Assembly: GCF_019083995.1 (NCBI RefSeq)
Contig: NZ_JAHRCU010000008.1
Coordinates: 150,638-214,637 of the forward strand
Origin: Roseococcus sp. SDR
GTDB lineage: Bacteria; Pseudomonadota; Alphaproteobacteria; Acetobacterales; Acetobacteraceae
Direction: 5' to 3'
Length of the DNA: 64,000 bases
Shown here one piece after another: positions 1 through 8,872 of the stretch (position 1 is the first letter of the stretch; each line of letters opens with the position of its first letter). Made by a program: the position numbers and the translations under genes. The notes beneath the pieces were generated by a model that saw nothing but the letters and a program-made list of their open reading frames with translations, had not been told where the DNA came from and did not search any database.

Positions 1-275
1 CCGGGCCGGCCGCCGCGCAACAGCAGCCCATGGCGGGCGAGGGGCTGCGTGTCGCGCGGCAATGGTGCGCCGCCTGCCACGTCATCTCCCGCGACATGCC
101 GCCGCCGGCCGCCGATGCCGCGCCAAGCTTCCCCGGCATCGCCGACCGCGCGAACACGACCGAGACCGGCCTGCGCGCCTTCCTGCAGACGCCGCATGCC
201 AACATGCCCAACTGGCAATTGAGCCGGGCGGAGCTGGACGCGGTGGTGGCCTATATCCTCTCGCTCCGCCGATGA
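1..275 (+). CDS. c-type cytochrome, 5' end outside the window
   Basis: The reading frame is already open at the first complete codon (base 3), so the true start and probable export signal lie upstream; the ATG at 30 is probably internal. Counting from that ATG, the class I haem-attachment motif CAACH is at residues 13-17, and a Met in NMPNW near residue 59 is the likely second axial ligand. A C-terminal helix of the kind that packs on the N-terminal helix follows. It is probably a small periplasmic electron carrier or the haem domain of a larger protein. Its stop codon overlaps the ATG of the next gene (ATGA), indicating translational coupling. The redox partner cannot be told from here. Confidence 0.8.
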   Translation, partial: GPAAAQQQPMAGEGLRVARQWCAACHVISRDMPPPAADAAPSFPGIADRANTTETGLRAFLQTPHANMPNWQLSRAELDAVVAYILSLRR

Positions 276-832
276 TCCTCTACTTCGCGCCGGGCAGCCC
301 CTTCGCGCGCATCATCCGCATCCTGGCGCGCGAGCGCGGCCTGGCGCTGGATGAGGTGGAGACGCCCCTGCGCGACCCCACCGCGCCGCAACTCGCCCAC
401 AACCCAGCCGGGCGTGTGCCCGCGCTGCTGGATGGCGGCGCGCTGATCTGCGAGACGCCGCTGATCCTGGCCCATCTGGGCTGGCTGCCGCGCGAGCCGG
501 CGGCGCTTTCCCGCCTCGGCCAGGCTTGCGCCTTCATCGATGGCATCGCGGTCTGGAACCGTGACCTGCGGCGGCCGGAGCATGAGCGCTCGCCGGGCTT
601 CCAGGCGTTGGAGCGGGTGCGGGCCAATCGCATCCTGGATGCGCTGGACCTCGATGCCCACGCGCCGCATTCGGTCGAGGCCGTCGCGCTCGCCTGCGGG
701 CTTGGCTATTGCGACCGGCGGCATACCGTCTTTGCGTGGCGGGAGGGGCGCCAAGCCCTCACCCTGTGGTATGACGCCATGACCGCGCGGCCGGCCTTCG
801 CCGAGACCGTCCCTCCTGTTTCCGGGATTTGA
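272..832 (+). CDS. glutathione S-transferase family protein
   Basis: The protein has 186 aa, a little short for a GST (usually 200-220). The N-terminal half fits the thioredoxin-like glutathione-binding domain: MILYFAPGSPFARIIRI at the start and ALICETPLILAHL near residue 55, equivalent to the Glu/Ser-containing motif that contacts glutathione. The rest is an all-helical C-terminal domain ending in the common tail ARPAFAETVP. The start is taken at ATG 272 because it overlaps the preceding stop and begins exactly at the conserved strand; the frame stays open further upstream only as a shadow of the cytochrome gene. The substrate is unknown. It may be co-transcribed with the M20 hydrolase that starts 2 bp after its stop. 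Confidence 0.85.
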   Translation: MILYFAPGSPFARIIRILARERGLALDEVETPLRDPTAPQLAHNPAGRVPALLDGGALICETPLILAHLGWLPREPAALSRLGQACAFIDGIAVWNRDLRRPEHERSPGFQALERVRANRILDALDLDAHAPHSVEAVALACGLGYCDRRHTVFAWREGRQALTLWYDAMTARPAFAETVPPVSGI

Positions 833-834
833 CC

Positions 835-2253
835 ATGCAGAACACCGAACCCGTCTGGCGCATCGTGGATGAGAAGGCGCAGCCCGCCATCGAGCTGAGC
901 GACCGCGTCTGGGGCATGCCGGAGTTGGCCTATAACGAGCACAAGTCCGCCGCCGAACACACCGCCTACCTCCATGCCGAGGGTTTCCGTGTGACGGAGC
1001 AGCTTGCCGGCATCCCAACGGCCATGATGGGCGAGGCGGGCGAGGGCGGCCCGGTCATCGCGATCCTGGGCGAATTCGACGCGCTGCCGGGCCTCTCCAA
1101 TGAGGCCGGGGTCGCCGAGCACCGCCCCGTGCCGGGCGACGGCAATGGCCATGCCTGCGGCCACAACCTGCTGGGCGCGGCCTCGCTGCTCGCCGCCACC
1201 GCGGTGAAGGATTACCTCAAGGCCAACGGCATCGAGGGCCGCGTGCGCTATTACGGCTGCCCGGCCGAGGAGGGTGGTGCGGCCAAGGGCTTCATGGCCC
1301 GCGCCGGCCTGTTCGACGATGTGGACATCGCCATCTCCTGGCATCCGGGCAGCTTCGCCTCGGTGAATGAGCCGATCTCGCTGGCCAATACGCGCATCGA
1401 CTTCACCTTCCATGGCCGCGCCAGCCATGCCGCCGCCTCGCCCCATCTGGGCCGCAGCGCGCTGGATGCCGTCGAGCTCATGTCGGTCGGCGTGAACTAT
1501 CTGCGCGAGCACATCCCGCAGGAAAGCCGCATCCACTACGCCTATCTCGATGCCGGCGGCGTGGCGCCCAATGTGGTGCAGGCCAAGGCGAAGGTGCGCT
1601 ACCTGATCCGCGCGGCCGATGTGAAGGCGCTGAACAGCCTGGTGGCGCGCGTGCGCAAGATCGCCGATGGCGCGGCGCTGATGACCGATACGCGCGTCGA
1701 GACGCAGGTCATTTCGGCCGTGTCCAACCTGCTCGGCAACACGCCGCTCGAGAAGCTGATGCAGGATGCGCTGGACCGCCTGGGCCCGCCGCCCTTCGAC
1801 GCCGAGGACCGCCAGCGCGCTGCCGAATTCCAGGCGACGCTCTCGGAGGAGGACATCGCCGCCGCCTTCCGCAAGGTGGGCATGCCGCGCAATGACGACC
1901 CGCTGCCGACCAGCATCGTGCCGCTGGATTCCAAGCGCGCGCCGATGATCGGCAGCACGGATGTGGGTGATGTCTCCTGGGTGGTGCCGACGGTGCAGGC
2001 GCGCGGTGCGACGCACGCCATCGGCACGCCCCTGCATTCCTGGCAGGCGACGGCGCAGGGCAAGCTGCCGCATGCGCACAAGGGCATGGTGCATGTGGCC
2101 AAGGTGATGGCGAGCACGGCGGTCGAGGCGCTCACGAAGCCCGAGATCATCGCCGCCGCCAAGGCCGATCACGCGGCGCGCGCGGGCGGGGCCTATGTCT
2201 GCCCGCTGCCGGAAGACGCCAAGCCGCCGATCGGGATGTCGCTGGCCGTCTGA
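835..2253 (+). CDS. M20 family metallo-amidohydrolase (AbgB-like)
   Basis: A 472-aa cytoplasmic peptidase-family M20 protein, the length of p-aminobenzoyl-glutamate hydrolase subunit B and related aminoacylases. Visible metal-site motifs are GEFDALPG, the His of HACGHNLLGAA, the Glu pair in CPAEEGGAAKG and the His of ISWHPG, followed by the dimerisation (lid) domain with GRASHAAASPHLGRSALDA. The enzyme should hydrolyse an N-acyl or N-aroyl amino acid amide; the exact substrate is not readable. ATG 835 is preferred over an in-frame TTG at 829, which overlaps the GST stop. The TGA overlaps the panC ATG (ATGATG arrangement at 2251-2255), so the two are likely coupled. Confidence 0.85.
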   Translation: MQNTEPVWRIVDEKAQPAIELSDRVWGMPELAYNEHKSAAEHTAYLHAEGFRVTEQLAGIPTAMMGEAGEGGPVIAILGEFDALPGLSNEAGVAEHRPVPGDGNGHACGHNLLGAASLLAATAVKDYLKANGIEGRVRYYGCPAEEGGAAKGFMARAGLFDDVDIAISWHPGSFASVNEPISLANTRIDFTFHGRASHAAASPHLGRSALDAVELMSVGVNYLREHIPQESRIHYAYLDAGGVAPNVVQAKAKVRYLIRAADVKALNSLVARVRKIADGAALMTDTRVETQVISAVSNLLGNTPLEKLMQDALDRLGPPPFDAEDRQRAAEFQATLSEEDIAAAFRKVGMPRNDDPLPTSIVPLDSKRAPMIGSTDVGDVSWVVPTVQARGATHAIGTPLHSWQATAQGKLPHAHKGMVHVAKVMASTAVEALTKPEIIAAAKADHAARAGGAYVCPLPEDAKPPIGMSLAV

Positions 2254-3089
2254 TGCTTGTCATTCGGGACGCGGCCGCACTTCGCGCCGCCACCCAGGGT
2301 TGGAAGAACCAGGGCGAGCGCATCGCCCTGGTGCCGACCATGGGCTATCTGCATGCGGGCCATCTGGCCCTGGTGGCGCGCGCCCGCGAGCTCGCGCCGC
2401 GCGTGATCGCGACCATCTTCGTCAATCCCACGCAATTCGCGCCGCATGAGGATCTCGGCCGCTATCCGCGCGACGAGGCGGGGGACATCGCGAAGCTCGA
2501 GGCGGCAGGCTGCGACCTGCTCTTCGCGCCGGATGTCGCGACGGTCTATCCGCCGGGCTTCGCGACCCGCATCACCATGGCCGGGCCCGCGGAGGGGCTG
2601 GAGGGCACGCATCGCCCGCAGATGTTCGGCGGCGTGGCGCTGGTCTGCACGCGGCTTTTCGGGCTTTGCGCGGCGGATGTGGCCGTGTTCGGCGAGAAGG
2701 ATTGGCAGCAGGTGATGGTGGTGCGGCAGGTGGCCCGCGACCTCGCGCTGCCGCTGACCATTGAGACGGTGCCGACGATCCGGGCGGAGGATGGCTTGGC
2801 GCTCTCTTCGCGCAACGCCTATCTCGACGCCGAGGCACGGCAGCGGGCGACGGTGCTGCACGCCGCACTTCAGCATGCGGCGACGCGTCTGCGGGCGGGC
2901 GCCGGGGCGGAGGAGGCCTGCAGCGAGGCCGAGGCGCGGCTCAGCGAGGCGGGCTTCCGGCAGGTGGATTACGTGGCGCTGCGCCGCGCCGAGGACTTCG
3001 CGCAGATGGCGCGGTTGGAGGCGCCGGGGCGGCTGCTGGGCGCCGCTTGGCTCGGCCAGGTGCGGCTGATCGACAACATCCTGGTCTGA
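2253..3089 (+). CDS. panC: pantothenate synthetase
   Basis: Catalyses ATP-dependent condensation of pantoate with beta-alanine, the last step of pantothenate (vitamin B5, coenzyme A precursor) synthesis in the cytosol. At 278 aa the length is typical. The class I aaRS-like signature appears as PTMGYLHAGH with HAGH at residues 34-37, followed by NPTQFAPHEDLGRYPR, the FGEKDWQQ segment, and SSRNAYL with the adenylate-stabilising Ser/Arg. The start ATG overlaps the preceding stop by one base. panB is not in the window, so this copy is separated from its usual partner. Transcription converges 12 bp downstream with the phosphatase gene. Confidence 0.96.
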   Translation: MLVIRDAAALRAATQGWKNQGERIALVPTMGYLHAGHLALVARARELAPRVIATIFVNPTQFAPHEDLGRYPRDEAGDIAKLEAAGCDLLFAPDVATVYPPGFATRITMAGPAEGLEGTHRPQMFGGVALVCTRLFGLCAADVAVFGEKDWQQVMVVRQVARDLALPLTIETVPTIRAEDGLALSSRNAYLDAEARQRATVLHAALQHAATRLRAGAGAEEACSEAEARLSEAGFRQVDYVALRRAEDFAQMARLEAPGRLLGAAWLGQVRLIDNILV

Positions 3090-3101
3090 GAGCCGCTGCC
3101 G

Positions 3102-3728
3102 TCAGCAGCCGTGGAAGCCACCGCCGGGCAGCTTCACGAATTCCACGATGCCGAGCGGCTGTGCTGCGCCGGGCTCGATCACCAGCGCGGCACCTTCCGG
3201 GAAGGCGGTGCCGCCCACGCTCTGGCCGTAGATCATGATGGCGGGCGTTCGGTGACCCACCAGCACGCGGTTCACGCCCGCCGGCAGCGGCGCGTTGAAC
3301 AGGCGGCGATGCTCCGCCAGCACCCAGTCCAGCCGCGCACCGGCATAGTCATCGGCGAGCAGGCTGTCGGTGACTTGCACGCGCGCTGAACCCCAGGCCT
3401 CCTCCGCCGTGTCGCGGGCGCGATAGACGGGGCCGGCCAGCACCGGGAACTGCACGGGAATGCCAAGCTCCGCGAAGCGCTGGCCGATGCGCCGGGCCTG
3501 CGCGCGCCCGCGCGGTGAGAGGTTGCGCTGGCCGGCGCGGTCCCCCAGGCGGTAGCTGCGATCACAAGGCTCGCCCGCCGTGTCGGCGTGCCGGAAGAAG
3601 AGAACGAGGCCGCCCGCGCGCAGCCGTGGCAGCAGGGCCGAGCCATCCACTTCCCCAGGCACCATCTGCTGCGCTGCGGCGGGTGCCGCGAGCGTCAGTC
3701 CCAGCAGGGCGCGGCGCGTCGTGCTCAA
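3102..3728 (-). CDS. exported histidine phosphatase family protein
   Basis: A 208-aa protein starting at TTG (3728-3726), chosen because TTGA overlaps the stop of the upstream outer-membrane gene and because the product then begins with a compact signal peptide MSTTRRALLGLTLAAPAAAQ; the paired Arg make Tat export possible. The phosphohistidine motif is FFRHADTAG and the second catalytic His is in VLVGHRTPAI, both characteristic of branch-1 histidine phosphatases. It should act on a phosphorylated small molecule in the periplasm; the substrate is unknown. It is the last gene of a long minus-strand run and is translationally coupled to the TorF-like gene. Confidence 0.8.
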   Translation of the reverse strand: MSTTRRALLGLTLAAPAAAQQMVPGEVDGSALLPRLRAGGLVLFFRHADTAGEPCDRSYRLGDRAGQRNLSPRGRAQARRIGQRFAELGIPVQFPVLAGPVYRARDTAEEAWGSARVQVTDSLLADDYAGARLDWVLAEHRRLFNAPLPAGVNRVLVGHRTPAIMIYGQSVGGTAFPEGAALVIEPGAAQPLGIVEFVKLPGGGFHGC

Positions 3729-4489
3729 AATTTGAAGGTCAGGCCCGCGATCACGCGCGCCGTGCAGACATCCTGCTGAACGCCTTGGCCGCTCAGGCAC
3801 TGGTTGCGGGGGATGGTCGTGTCGAAATAGTTCACGCTGGCCGTGAAGGTGCCCACACCCGCGATCTCGAAATCACGGCTCACGGCCAGGCCCCACCAGG
3901 TGTAGTCCGGCGTGCCGTAGCGTGGGTTCTTCTCGATGAACTGGTAGCCGAGCCGCGCGCTGAGCGTGAGGTCCCAGAAGGCCGTATCCCAATCCGCCCC
4001 GCCCTCGACATAGACGCCAAGCCCGGTCGCATCGAAGTAGTTGGGCGAGACGTTGATCGAGGCCATGAGCTTCACCGGGCCGAATGAGCGGTTCACGCGC
4101 AGATAGGCCTCGCCGTAATCCACCGCGTCGCTGGCGCGGCCGCTGGAGTAGCTCGGGTAGAAGGTGCCGATGCCGCCGATATCGAAGTTGGTGTCGCCCC
4201 AGGTGAAGCGGAAGCCGGCGAGGAGATCGATTTCTTCCCGCGCATCGGTGCCCGCGAAGCGCACATTGCCGATGAAGCCGCCGATATAGACGCCGCTCTC
4301 ATGCGCCAGCTCGCCGCTGGCCTGGTAGGCCATCCGCCCCATGGTCTGGCTGATGCCGCGCGAGACATAGTCGCTGGCGAGGGTGCCTGTGCCGCTGATC
4401 GTCCAGCCGCTCTCACCGATTGCCACCTGCGCCCGCACGGGCAAGGCGAGGCACAGCAACGCCAGGAGGAGCGGAACCGCGCGCCGCAT
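3725..4489 (-). CDS. TorF-family putative outer-membrane channel
   Basis: A 254-aa protein with a clear signal peptide (MRRAVPLLLALLCLALPVRA) and alternating aromatic beta strands. The N-terminal LASDYVSRGISQT segment is characteristic of the TorF / gcw_chp family of putative porins. The chain ends in phenylalanine (GLTFKF), as expected for recognition by the BAM machinery. The ATG directly abuts the stop of the upstream TctC gene, and the stop overlaps the TTG of the phosphatase. Being coupled to a periplasmic binding protein suggests it passes that protein's ligand across the outer membrane; this is inference from position only. Confidence 0.8.
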   Translation of the reverse strand: MRRAVPLLLALLCLALPVRAQVAIGESGWTISGTGTLASDYVSRGISQTMGRMAYQASGELAHESGVYIGGFIGNVRFAGTDAREEIDLLAGFRFTWGDTNFDIGGIGTFYPSYSSGRASDAVDYGEAYLRVNRSFGPVKLMASINVSPNYFDATGLGVYVEGGADWDTAFWDLTLSARLGYQFIEKNPRYGTPDYTWWGLAVSRDFEIAGVGTFTASVNYFDTTIPRNQCLSGQGVQQDVCTARVIAGLTFKF

Positions 4490-5473
4490 CTATTCGAGGC
4501 GCGCGCCCGAGAGCTGCACCAGGCGTTGCCAATTGGGCGTGTCGCGCTCGATCAAGGCGGTCAGTGCGGCCGGGGTCGCGCTGGTCACGGTGCCGTAGCC
4601 CAGCGGCTTCAACCGCTCCACGAAATCCGCCTGCGCACCCACGCTGCGGATCGCGCCATGCAGGCGCTGGATATGCTCGGGTGGGGTGCCGCCCGGCGCC
4701 ATCACCGCGTTCCAGGTGACCACATCGTGCCGGCCGAGGCCGAGATCGGCGAAATCCGCCATGCCCGGCACCTCGGGCAGGATGGAGAGGCGCGCGGCCG
4801 AACTCACCGCCAGCGGCAGGAAGCGGCCAGCGGTCACATGCGGCATCAGGGCGGGCATCACGTCGAACATCATGTCGATCGTGCCGGCCAGCAGGTCCGT
4901 GATGGCGGGGCCGCCGCCGCGATAGGGCACGTGAAGGATCTTGGCGTTGGCCTCGGCGTTGATCGCCTCGATGTTGATGTGGCTCGTCGTGCCCGTGCCG
5001 CTGCTGCCCATCTTCAACTGCTCGGGGTTCGCCCGGCTCCAGGTGATCAGGCGACGGAAATCGCTCCAGCCCTGCTGCCGTGCCTTTTCGGCGTTCACGA
5101 CGCAGAGCAGCGCGCCATCGGTGATCTGCGTGACGGGGGCGAGGTCTGTGCGCGGGTTGAAGGGCAGGCGGGAGGTCATGAAGGGGAAGGCGCAGAGCGT
5201 GGTGACGCTGATGAGGCCGATCATCGTGCCGTCACGGTCGCCCTTGGCCAGCGCATCGGCGCCGATCAGCCCGCCGGCACCGCCGCGGTTCTCGACGACG
5301 ACGGGCGTGCCGAGTGCTGAGGGCAGCCGCTCGGCCAGGACGCGGCCCAGGATGTCCACCGCGCCGCCGGGCGGGAAGGGCACGATGATCCGCAGCGGGC
5401 GCCCCTGCGCGAGAGCCGGTGCGGCGAGCGGCAGGGAAGCGGCGCCGAGGATGAGGCTGCGTCGTTGGGTCAT
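4490..5473 (-). CDS. TctC/Bug-family tripartite tricarboxylate transporter binding protein
   Basis: A 327-aa periplasmic solute-binding protein. From ATG 5473 the signal peptide is MTQRRSLILGAASLPLAAPALAQ, followed by the family hallmarks PLRIIVPFPPGGAVDILGR and VVENRGGAGGLIGAD, and VPYRGGGPAITDLLAG in the middle. An in-frame TTG at 5530 would add 19 residues ahead of the signal peptide and overlap the NUDIX gene, so ATG 5473 is preferred. Bug proteins bind carboxylates; no TctA/TctB membrane subunits are nearby, so this is an orphan receptor. It lies between the NUDIX gene (37 bp gap) and the TorF-like gene (no gap). Confidence 0.9.
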   Translation of the reverse strand: MTQRRSLILGAASLPLAAPALAQGRPLRIIVPFPPGGAVDILGRVLAERLPSALGTPVVVENRGGAGGLIGADALAKGDRDGTMIGLISVTTLCAFPFMTSRLPFNPRTDLAPVTQITDGALLCVVNAEKARQQGWSDFRRLITWSRANPEQLKMGSSGTGTTSHINIEAINAEANAKILHVPYRGGGPAITDLLAGTIDMMFDVMPALMPHVTAGRFLPLAVSSAARLSILPEVPGMADFADLGLGRHDVVTWNAVMAPGGTPPEHIQRLHGAIRSVGAQADFVERLKPLGYGTVTSATPAALTALIERDTPNWQRLVQLSGARLE

Positions 5474-5510
5474 GGAGCGTTTCTCCCGGGTTACCGTGCG
5501 AGATTGCGGC

Positions 5511-5951
5511 TCATGCCGGGGCTTCCGCAAGGCGCTTGCGGGAAAGCGCGATCACCGCCTGCGCTTCGCGTGTCAGGGCATATTTCGGGAGCTCATCGGG
5601 GCGCGCCCAGGCGACGGCGCTGACATCGTCACCTGCCCGCGCCTCGCCATCCACCCATTCGGCGCAGTAATCCACGATGGTGTAGTGGTAGCGCACGGCG
5701 CCAGCCTCATCGCGCGTGACGGAATCGATCACGTCGGCGAGCAGGAGTGGGCCGACGGTGATGCCCGTCTCCTCCAGCAATTCGCGCCGCGCGGCTTCCT
5801 GCGCGCCCTCGCCCACATGCTGCGCGCCGCCGGGCAGCGACCATGAGCCGATGCGGGGCGGCTTGCCGCGTTGGACCAGCAAAACCTCCTCGCCGCGGAA
5901 GACGATGACGCCGATGCCGATCCATGGGCGGTCGGGATATTCCCGGGTCAC
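5511..5951 (-). CDS. NUDIX hydrolase
   Basis: A 146-aa protein from the GTG at 5951, whose GTGA overlaps the stop of the DUF4340 gene. The Nudix box is complete: the segment from GGAQHVGEGAQ to RELLEETGI matches Gx5Ex7REUxEExGU, with the metal-binding Glu residues present. The N-terminal WIGIGVIVFRGEEVLLVQRGKPP and the flanking strand resemble ADP-ribose pyrophosphatase / MutT-like enzymes. It should cleave a nucleoside diphosphate linked to another moiety; the substrate cannot be assigned. A longer start would intrude into the upstream gene and adds no conserved residues. Confidence 0.88.
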   Translation of the reverse strand: MTREYPDRPWIGIGVIVFRGEEVLLVQRGKPPRIGSWSLPGGAQHVGEGAQEAARRELLEETGITVGPLLLADVIDSVTRDEAGAVRYHYTIVDYCAEWVDGEARAGDDVSAVAWARPDELPKYALTREAQAVIALSRKRLAEAPA

Positions 5952-6940
5952 GAAACGACCAGGTCCTCGAGACGCGGGACCATCGCCTTCTCCTTCCAAA
6001 GACCGAGCTGGAAGGCCCAGCCCTGGAAGCGCGCGTTGAGCCGCTGCGCCTCCTCACTGCCTTCCGCGCCGAGGCGCACCCAGAAGAGCTCTCCCTCGCG
6101 ATGCGCGTGGAGCGTGATCGTGACCTCATCCGTGTAGTGGAAGCGCGCCTCGCCCAGCGCCTCGCCGGGCGCGTCGGTGCGGACCTCGATGAAGGTGAGC
6201 CCGTCGAAGGCGCGGCCCACCTCGTCCAGCGCGATGCGGTCGGCCACTGGGTGTTCGGCGGGGGTGATGATGTCGAGCGGCGCATCCACCTCGCCCGCGC
6301 GGGCCAGCACGAGCGGCGGCTGGCCGCTGCGGTTGACCTCGACGCGGCGCAGGCGGGCGGGGGCGAGGCTCGCGAGATCGCGGTCGAGCCAGAGCGAGGG
6401 GTCGGCATCGGCGCCGAGGCGCCCTTCGGCCAGCCACGCGCGGTTCTCACCGGGGCGGCGGGCATAGATGCCCTCGGGCTGGTTGCCCTGGGTGCGGACG
6501 CGGCGGCGGCCGAGGATCATCTCGGCGAGCGGCCTCCCCTCGGCGTCGAAGACGCGCAGCAGGGTCGCGGTGCTGCCGGGGGCGGCGGGATCCTCCACGC
6601 CCAAGCGCGGCCATTGTGCTGGGTCGCTGCTGCGCTCCTCCGTCAGGCGGAGTTCGGTGAGGCCCACCAGGGTTTCGCGCACGCGTTCGGGCCGGGCGGG
6701 ATAGCCCTGGAATTCGGCGATACGCCAGGTCTCGCCCTCGCGGATCAGGGTGGTGCCCTGCGCGCCGCGCCGAAGTTCGATGCGGCGCGCGCCGGCGAGC
6801 CGCGTGGCGAGGCCCGGGAAGGCCAGGCTGCCTTCGCTGATGCGCCCCTCCACCTCGCCCTCCGGCCGCAGCAGCAGGGCGGCACCGAGGCTTGCCACCG
6901 CGGCACCACCAAGGGCGATCAATCCGCGCTTGCCGATCAT
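5948..6940 (-). CDS. DUF4340 domain protein, partner of the GldG-type ABC system
   Basis: A 330-aa protein beginning at ATG 6940 (MIGKRGLIALGGAAVASLGAALLL), with one N-terminal membrane anchor and a large extracytoplasmic part. The repeated pattern of short beta segments such as WRIAEFQGYPARPERVRETLVGLTELRL and ATLLRVFDAEGRPLAEMILGRR matches DUF4340, a family found next to GldF/GldG-like ABC transporters. The ATG overlaps the upstream GldG-like stop (ATGA), so the two are coupled. The biochemical role is unknown; family position suggests an accessory to the exporter. A longer in-frame start at 7042 would only read through the end of the upstream gene. Confidence 0.8.
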   Translation of the reverse strand: MIGKRGLIALGGAAVASLGAALLLRPEGEVEGRISEGSLAFPGLATRLAGARRIELRRGAQGTTLIREGETWRIAEFQGYPARPERVRETLVGLTELRLTEERSSDPAQWPRLGVEDPAAPGSTATLLRVFDAEGRPLAEMILGRRRVRTQGNQPEGIYARRPGENRAWLAEGRLGADADPSLWLDRDLASLAPARLRRVEVNRSGQPPLVLARAGEVDAPLDIITPAEHPVADRIALDEVGRAFDGLTFIEVRTDAPGEALGEARFHYTDEVTITLHAHREGELFWVRLGAEGSEEAQRLNARFQGWAFQLGLWKEKAMVPRLEDLVVS

Positions 6941-8868
6941 GCGCGGGCCTTGGCGCGGCGGCGGGCGCGCAGCACGCCGATGACGATGGCGAGGATGGTC
7001 AGCAGCACCGGCACGAAGGCGATGTTGAAGATGCGCAGCCATGTCTCCAGCGCCTCGATGTCACGCCGCAGCTCAAGCTGCACCGCGCGGAGCTGGCGGC
7101 GAGTGGCGGCGATCTCCTCGCGCGCGCGGTCGATTTCGGCGCGCTGCTCGGGCGTGATCACGGTCTGGTTGGTGTTCCGCGCCCCAGCTTCGCCCCCTGG
7201 GCCGCCCGTGCCCTGGCGCAGCTCACGCAGGCGGCGCTCGGTGGCCTGGAGGCGTTCGGTCAGCTGCTGCTCGCTCTGGCGGAACTGGGCATCGGCCTGG
7301 CGGCGGATATCCTCCACCAGCTCGAAGGGCCGCTGGGATTCGCCGCGCGAGCGCAGGCTGATCATGGCGTCCGAGCCCGCCAGCGTATCGGCGATGTTCA
7401 CGACGAAGCTGCCATTGCCCGAGAAGGGATTGGCGACGGGCTGGCCGAAGAACTCCTGAACGCGCACCCAGAAGCGGTCCTCCAGGATATCCGTGTCATG
7501 CACGACGACGACATTGGCTGGGCCGGTGCTGCGCGGGAGATGCGCGGGGAAATCGGCCGGGCGCTCCACACCCTCGGCCGGGGCGGGGGCGCCTTCCTGG
7601 AAGGCGCTGCGCAGATTGCCGCGGATGCGGGCCGCGATGACACGGCGCTGACCATCGGCGCGGAACTCGGCCAGGATACGCGTGGGCGAAGGGTCGGTCC
7701 GCACGCGCGCCGCGTCCACCAGCATGGATTGCGACGAGCTGGTCAGCAGCGGGATGAACTCGATGCCCGCATTGGGTCGCGGCGCGAGATAGCCGGAGGA
7801 AGCCACCGTCACCTGCTCCAGCAGGGCTGTGGCCACTTCCTGGCGGTTGATGCTGTCGCCCTGCAGGTTGAACCAGGCGATGTAATCCACCGCCTGCACG
7901 CGCTCATTGGGCGCGGCGCGCACGCGCCAGGCGCCGCGCAGGTCGAGCACCACCTGATCGGCCGGTGCTTCCACGCCCCAGGCCTCCAGCAGGCGCGGCA
8001 GGACGGAGGCGGTGTTGGCCGGCGGACGCCCGCCCGGGCCGGGCCGCGAGGCCTGGAACTCGCTGTGCGGGTCGATCATCAGGAAGAGGCGGCCGCCGCG
8101 CATGACGAACTGGTCCACCGCGTATTGCGCGGCCTCCGGCAGGTCCTGCGGGTGAGCCAGCAGCAGGATCTGCACATCGGCGGGGATCACCTGCACGTCG
8201 AAGCCGAGGTCGCGCACCGTGAAGCCCTCGCGCAGCTGGCGCATCACCACCTGCGGCTGGGCCAGGGCGGGCTGGCGCATCATCATCGCGCGCGGATCGC
8301 CATTCAGCGGCAGCGGCGACATGACGCCGAGCACCGGCTTGGTCGGGTTGGAGAGCTCGAAGATCAGGCGCGTCAGGTCGGCTTCCAGGAAGCGCTCGCG
8401 CTCCGGCTGGAAGAAGGGGATGTTCCGTTCGTCATCCACCTGGTTGCTGCCGGAGAGGCCGAAATAGACCTGCTCGCCGGCCTGATCGAGCGGCACGCCC
8501 TGCATGCCGAGCGAGACGGCGCGGTCCTCCACCTCGGAGAAGGGTTCGGGGTCGAAGATCTCGAGGCGCAGCTTGCCGCGGGCGGCGACCACGTATTCGC
8601 GCAGCATCTCGCGCACGCGCTCGGCATAGGCGCCGAATTGCGGGGCCTCCGCACCCAGCTTGCGCGAGTAGAAGAAGCGCAGCGTGATCGGGTCCTGCAG
8701 GCCTTCCAGCACCTGCCGCGTGCCGGGCGAGAGGGTGTAGATGCGGTTCTCGGTCAGGTCCACGCGGGCGGAGGCGAGCAGCCGGTCGGCCAGCATGTTG
8801 ACGCCGACGGCGAGTGCGAGGGCGGCGAGGATGCCGAGGGAGGAGTAGAGGAGGCGGGAATTGCGCAT
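6937..8868 (-). CDS. GldG-family ABC transporter auxiliary protein
   Basis: A 643-aa membrane protein. A transmembrane helix near residues 8-28 (LGILAALALAVGVNMLAD) precedes a long extracytoplasmic region containing VDLTENRIYTLSPGTRQVL, the hallmark of the GldG / ABC-type uncharacterised transport family. A Gln/Arg-rich coiled-coil stretch lies around residues 525-605, and a final transmembrane helix (FNIAFVPVLLTILAIVIGVL) ends in a basic tail RARRRAKARA. In Bacteroidetes GldG works with GldF and GldA in gliding; in Proteobacteria the same triad is of unknown function. It is followed by DUF4340 with a 4-bp overlap and preceded by the ABC-2 permease with a 4-bp gap. Confidence 0.85.
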   Translation of the reverse strand: MRNSRLLYSSLGILAALALAVGVNMLADRLLASARVDLTENRIYTLSPGTRQVLEGLQDPITLRFFYSRKLGAEAPQFGAYAERVREMLREYVVAARGKLRLEIFDPEPFSEVEDRAVSLGMQGVPLDQAGEQVYFGLSGSNQVDDERNIPFFQPERERFLEADLTRLIFELSNPTKPVLGVMSPLPLNGDPRAMMMRQPALAQPQVVMRQLREGFTVRDLGFDVQVIPADVQILLLAHPQDLPEAAQYAVDQFVMRGGRLFLMIDPHSEFQASRPGPGGRPPANTASVLPRLLEAWGVEAPADQVVLDLRGAWRVRAAPNERVQAVDYIAWFNLQGDSINRQEVATALLEQVTVASSGYLAPRPNAGIEFIPLLTSSSQSMLVDAARVRTDPSPTRILAEFRADGQRRVIAARIRGNLRSAFQEGAPAPAEGVERPADFPAHLPRSTGPANVVVVHDTDILEDRFWVRVQEFFGQPVANPFSGNGSFVVNIADTLAGSDAMISLRSRGESQRPFELVEDIRRQADAQFRQSEQQLTERLQATERRLRELRQGTGGPGGEAGARNTNQTVITPEQRAEIDRAREEIAATRRQLRAVQLELRRDIEALETWLRIFNIAFVPVLLTILAIVIGVLRARRRAKARA

Positions 8869-8872
8869 GGTC

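Noticed and set aside
3095..3109. GCTGC/GCAGC hairpin between panC and the phosphatase gene
   Set aside because: Only five pairs, no T-tract; expected by chance in such GC-rich sequence.
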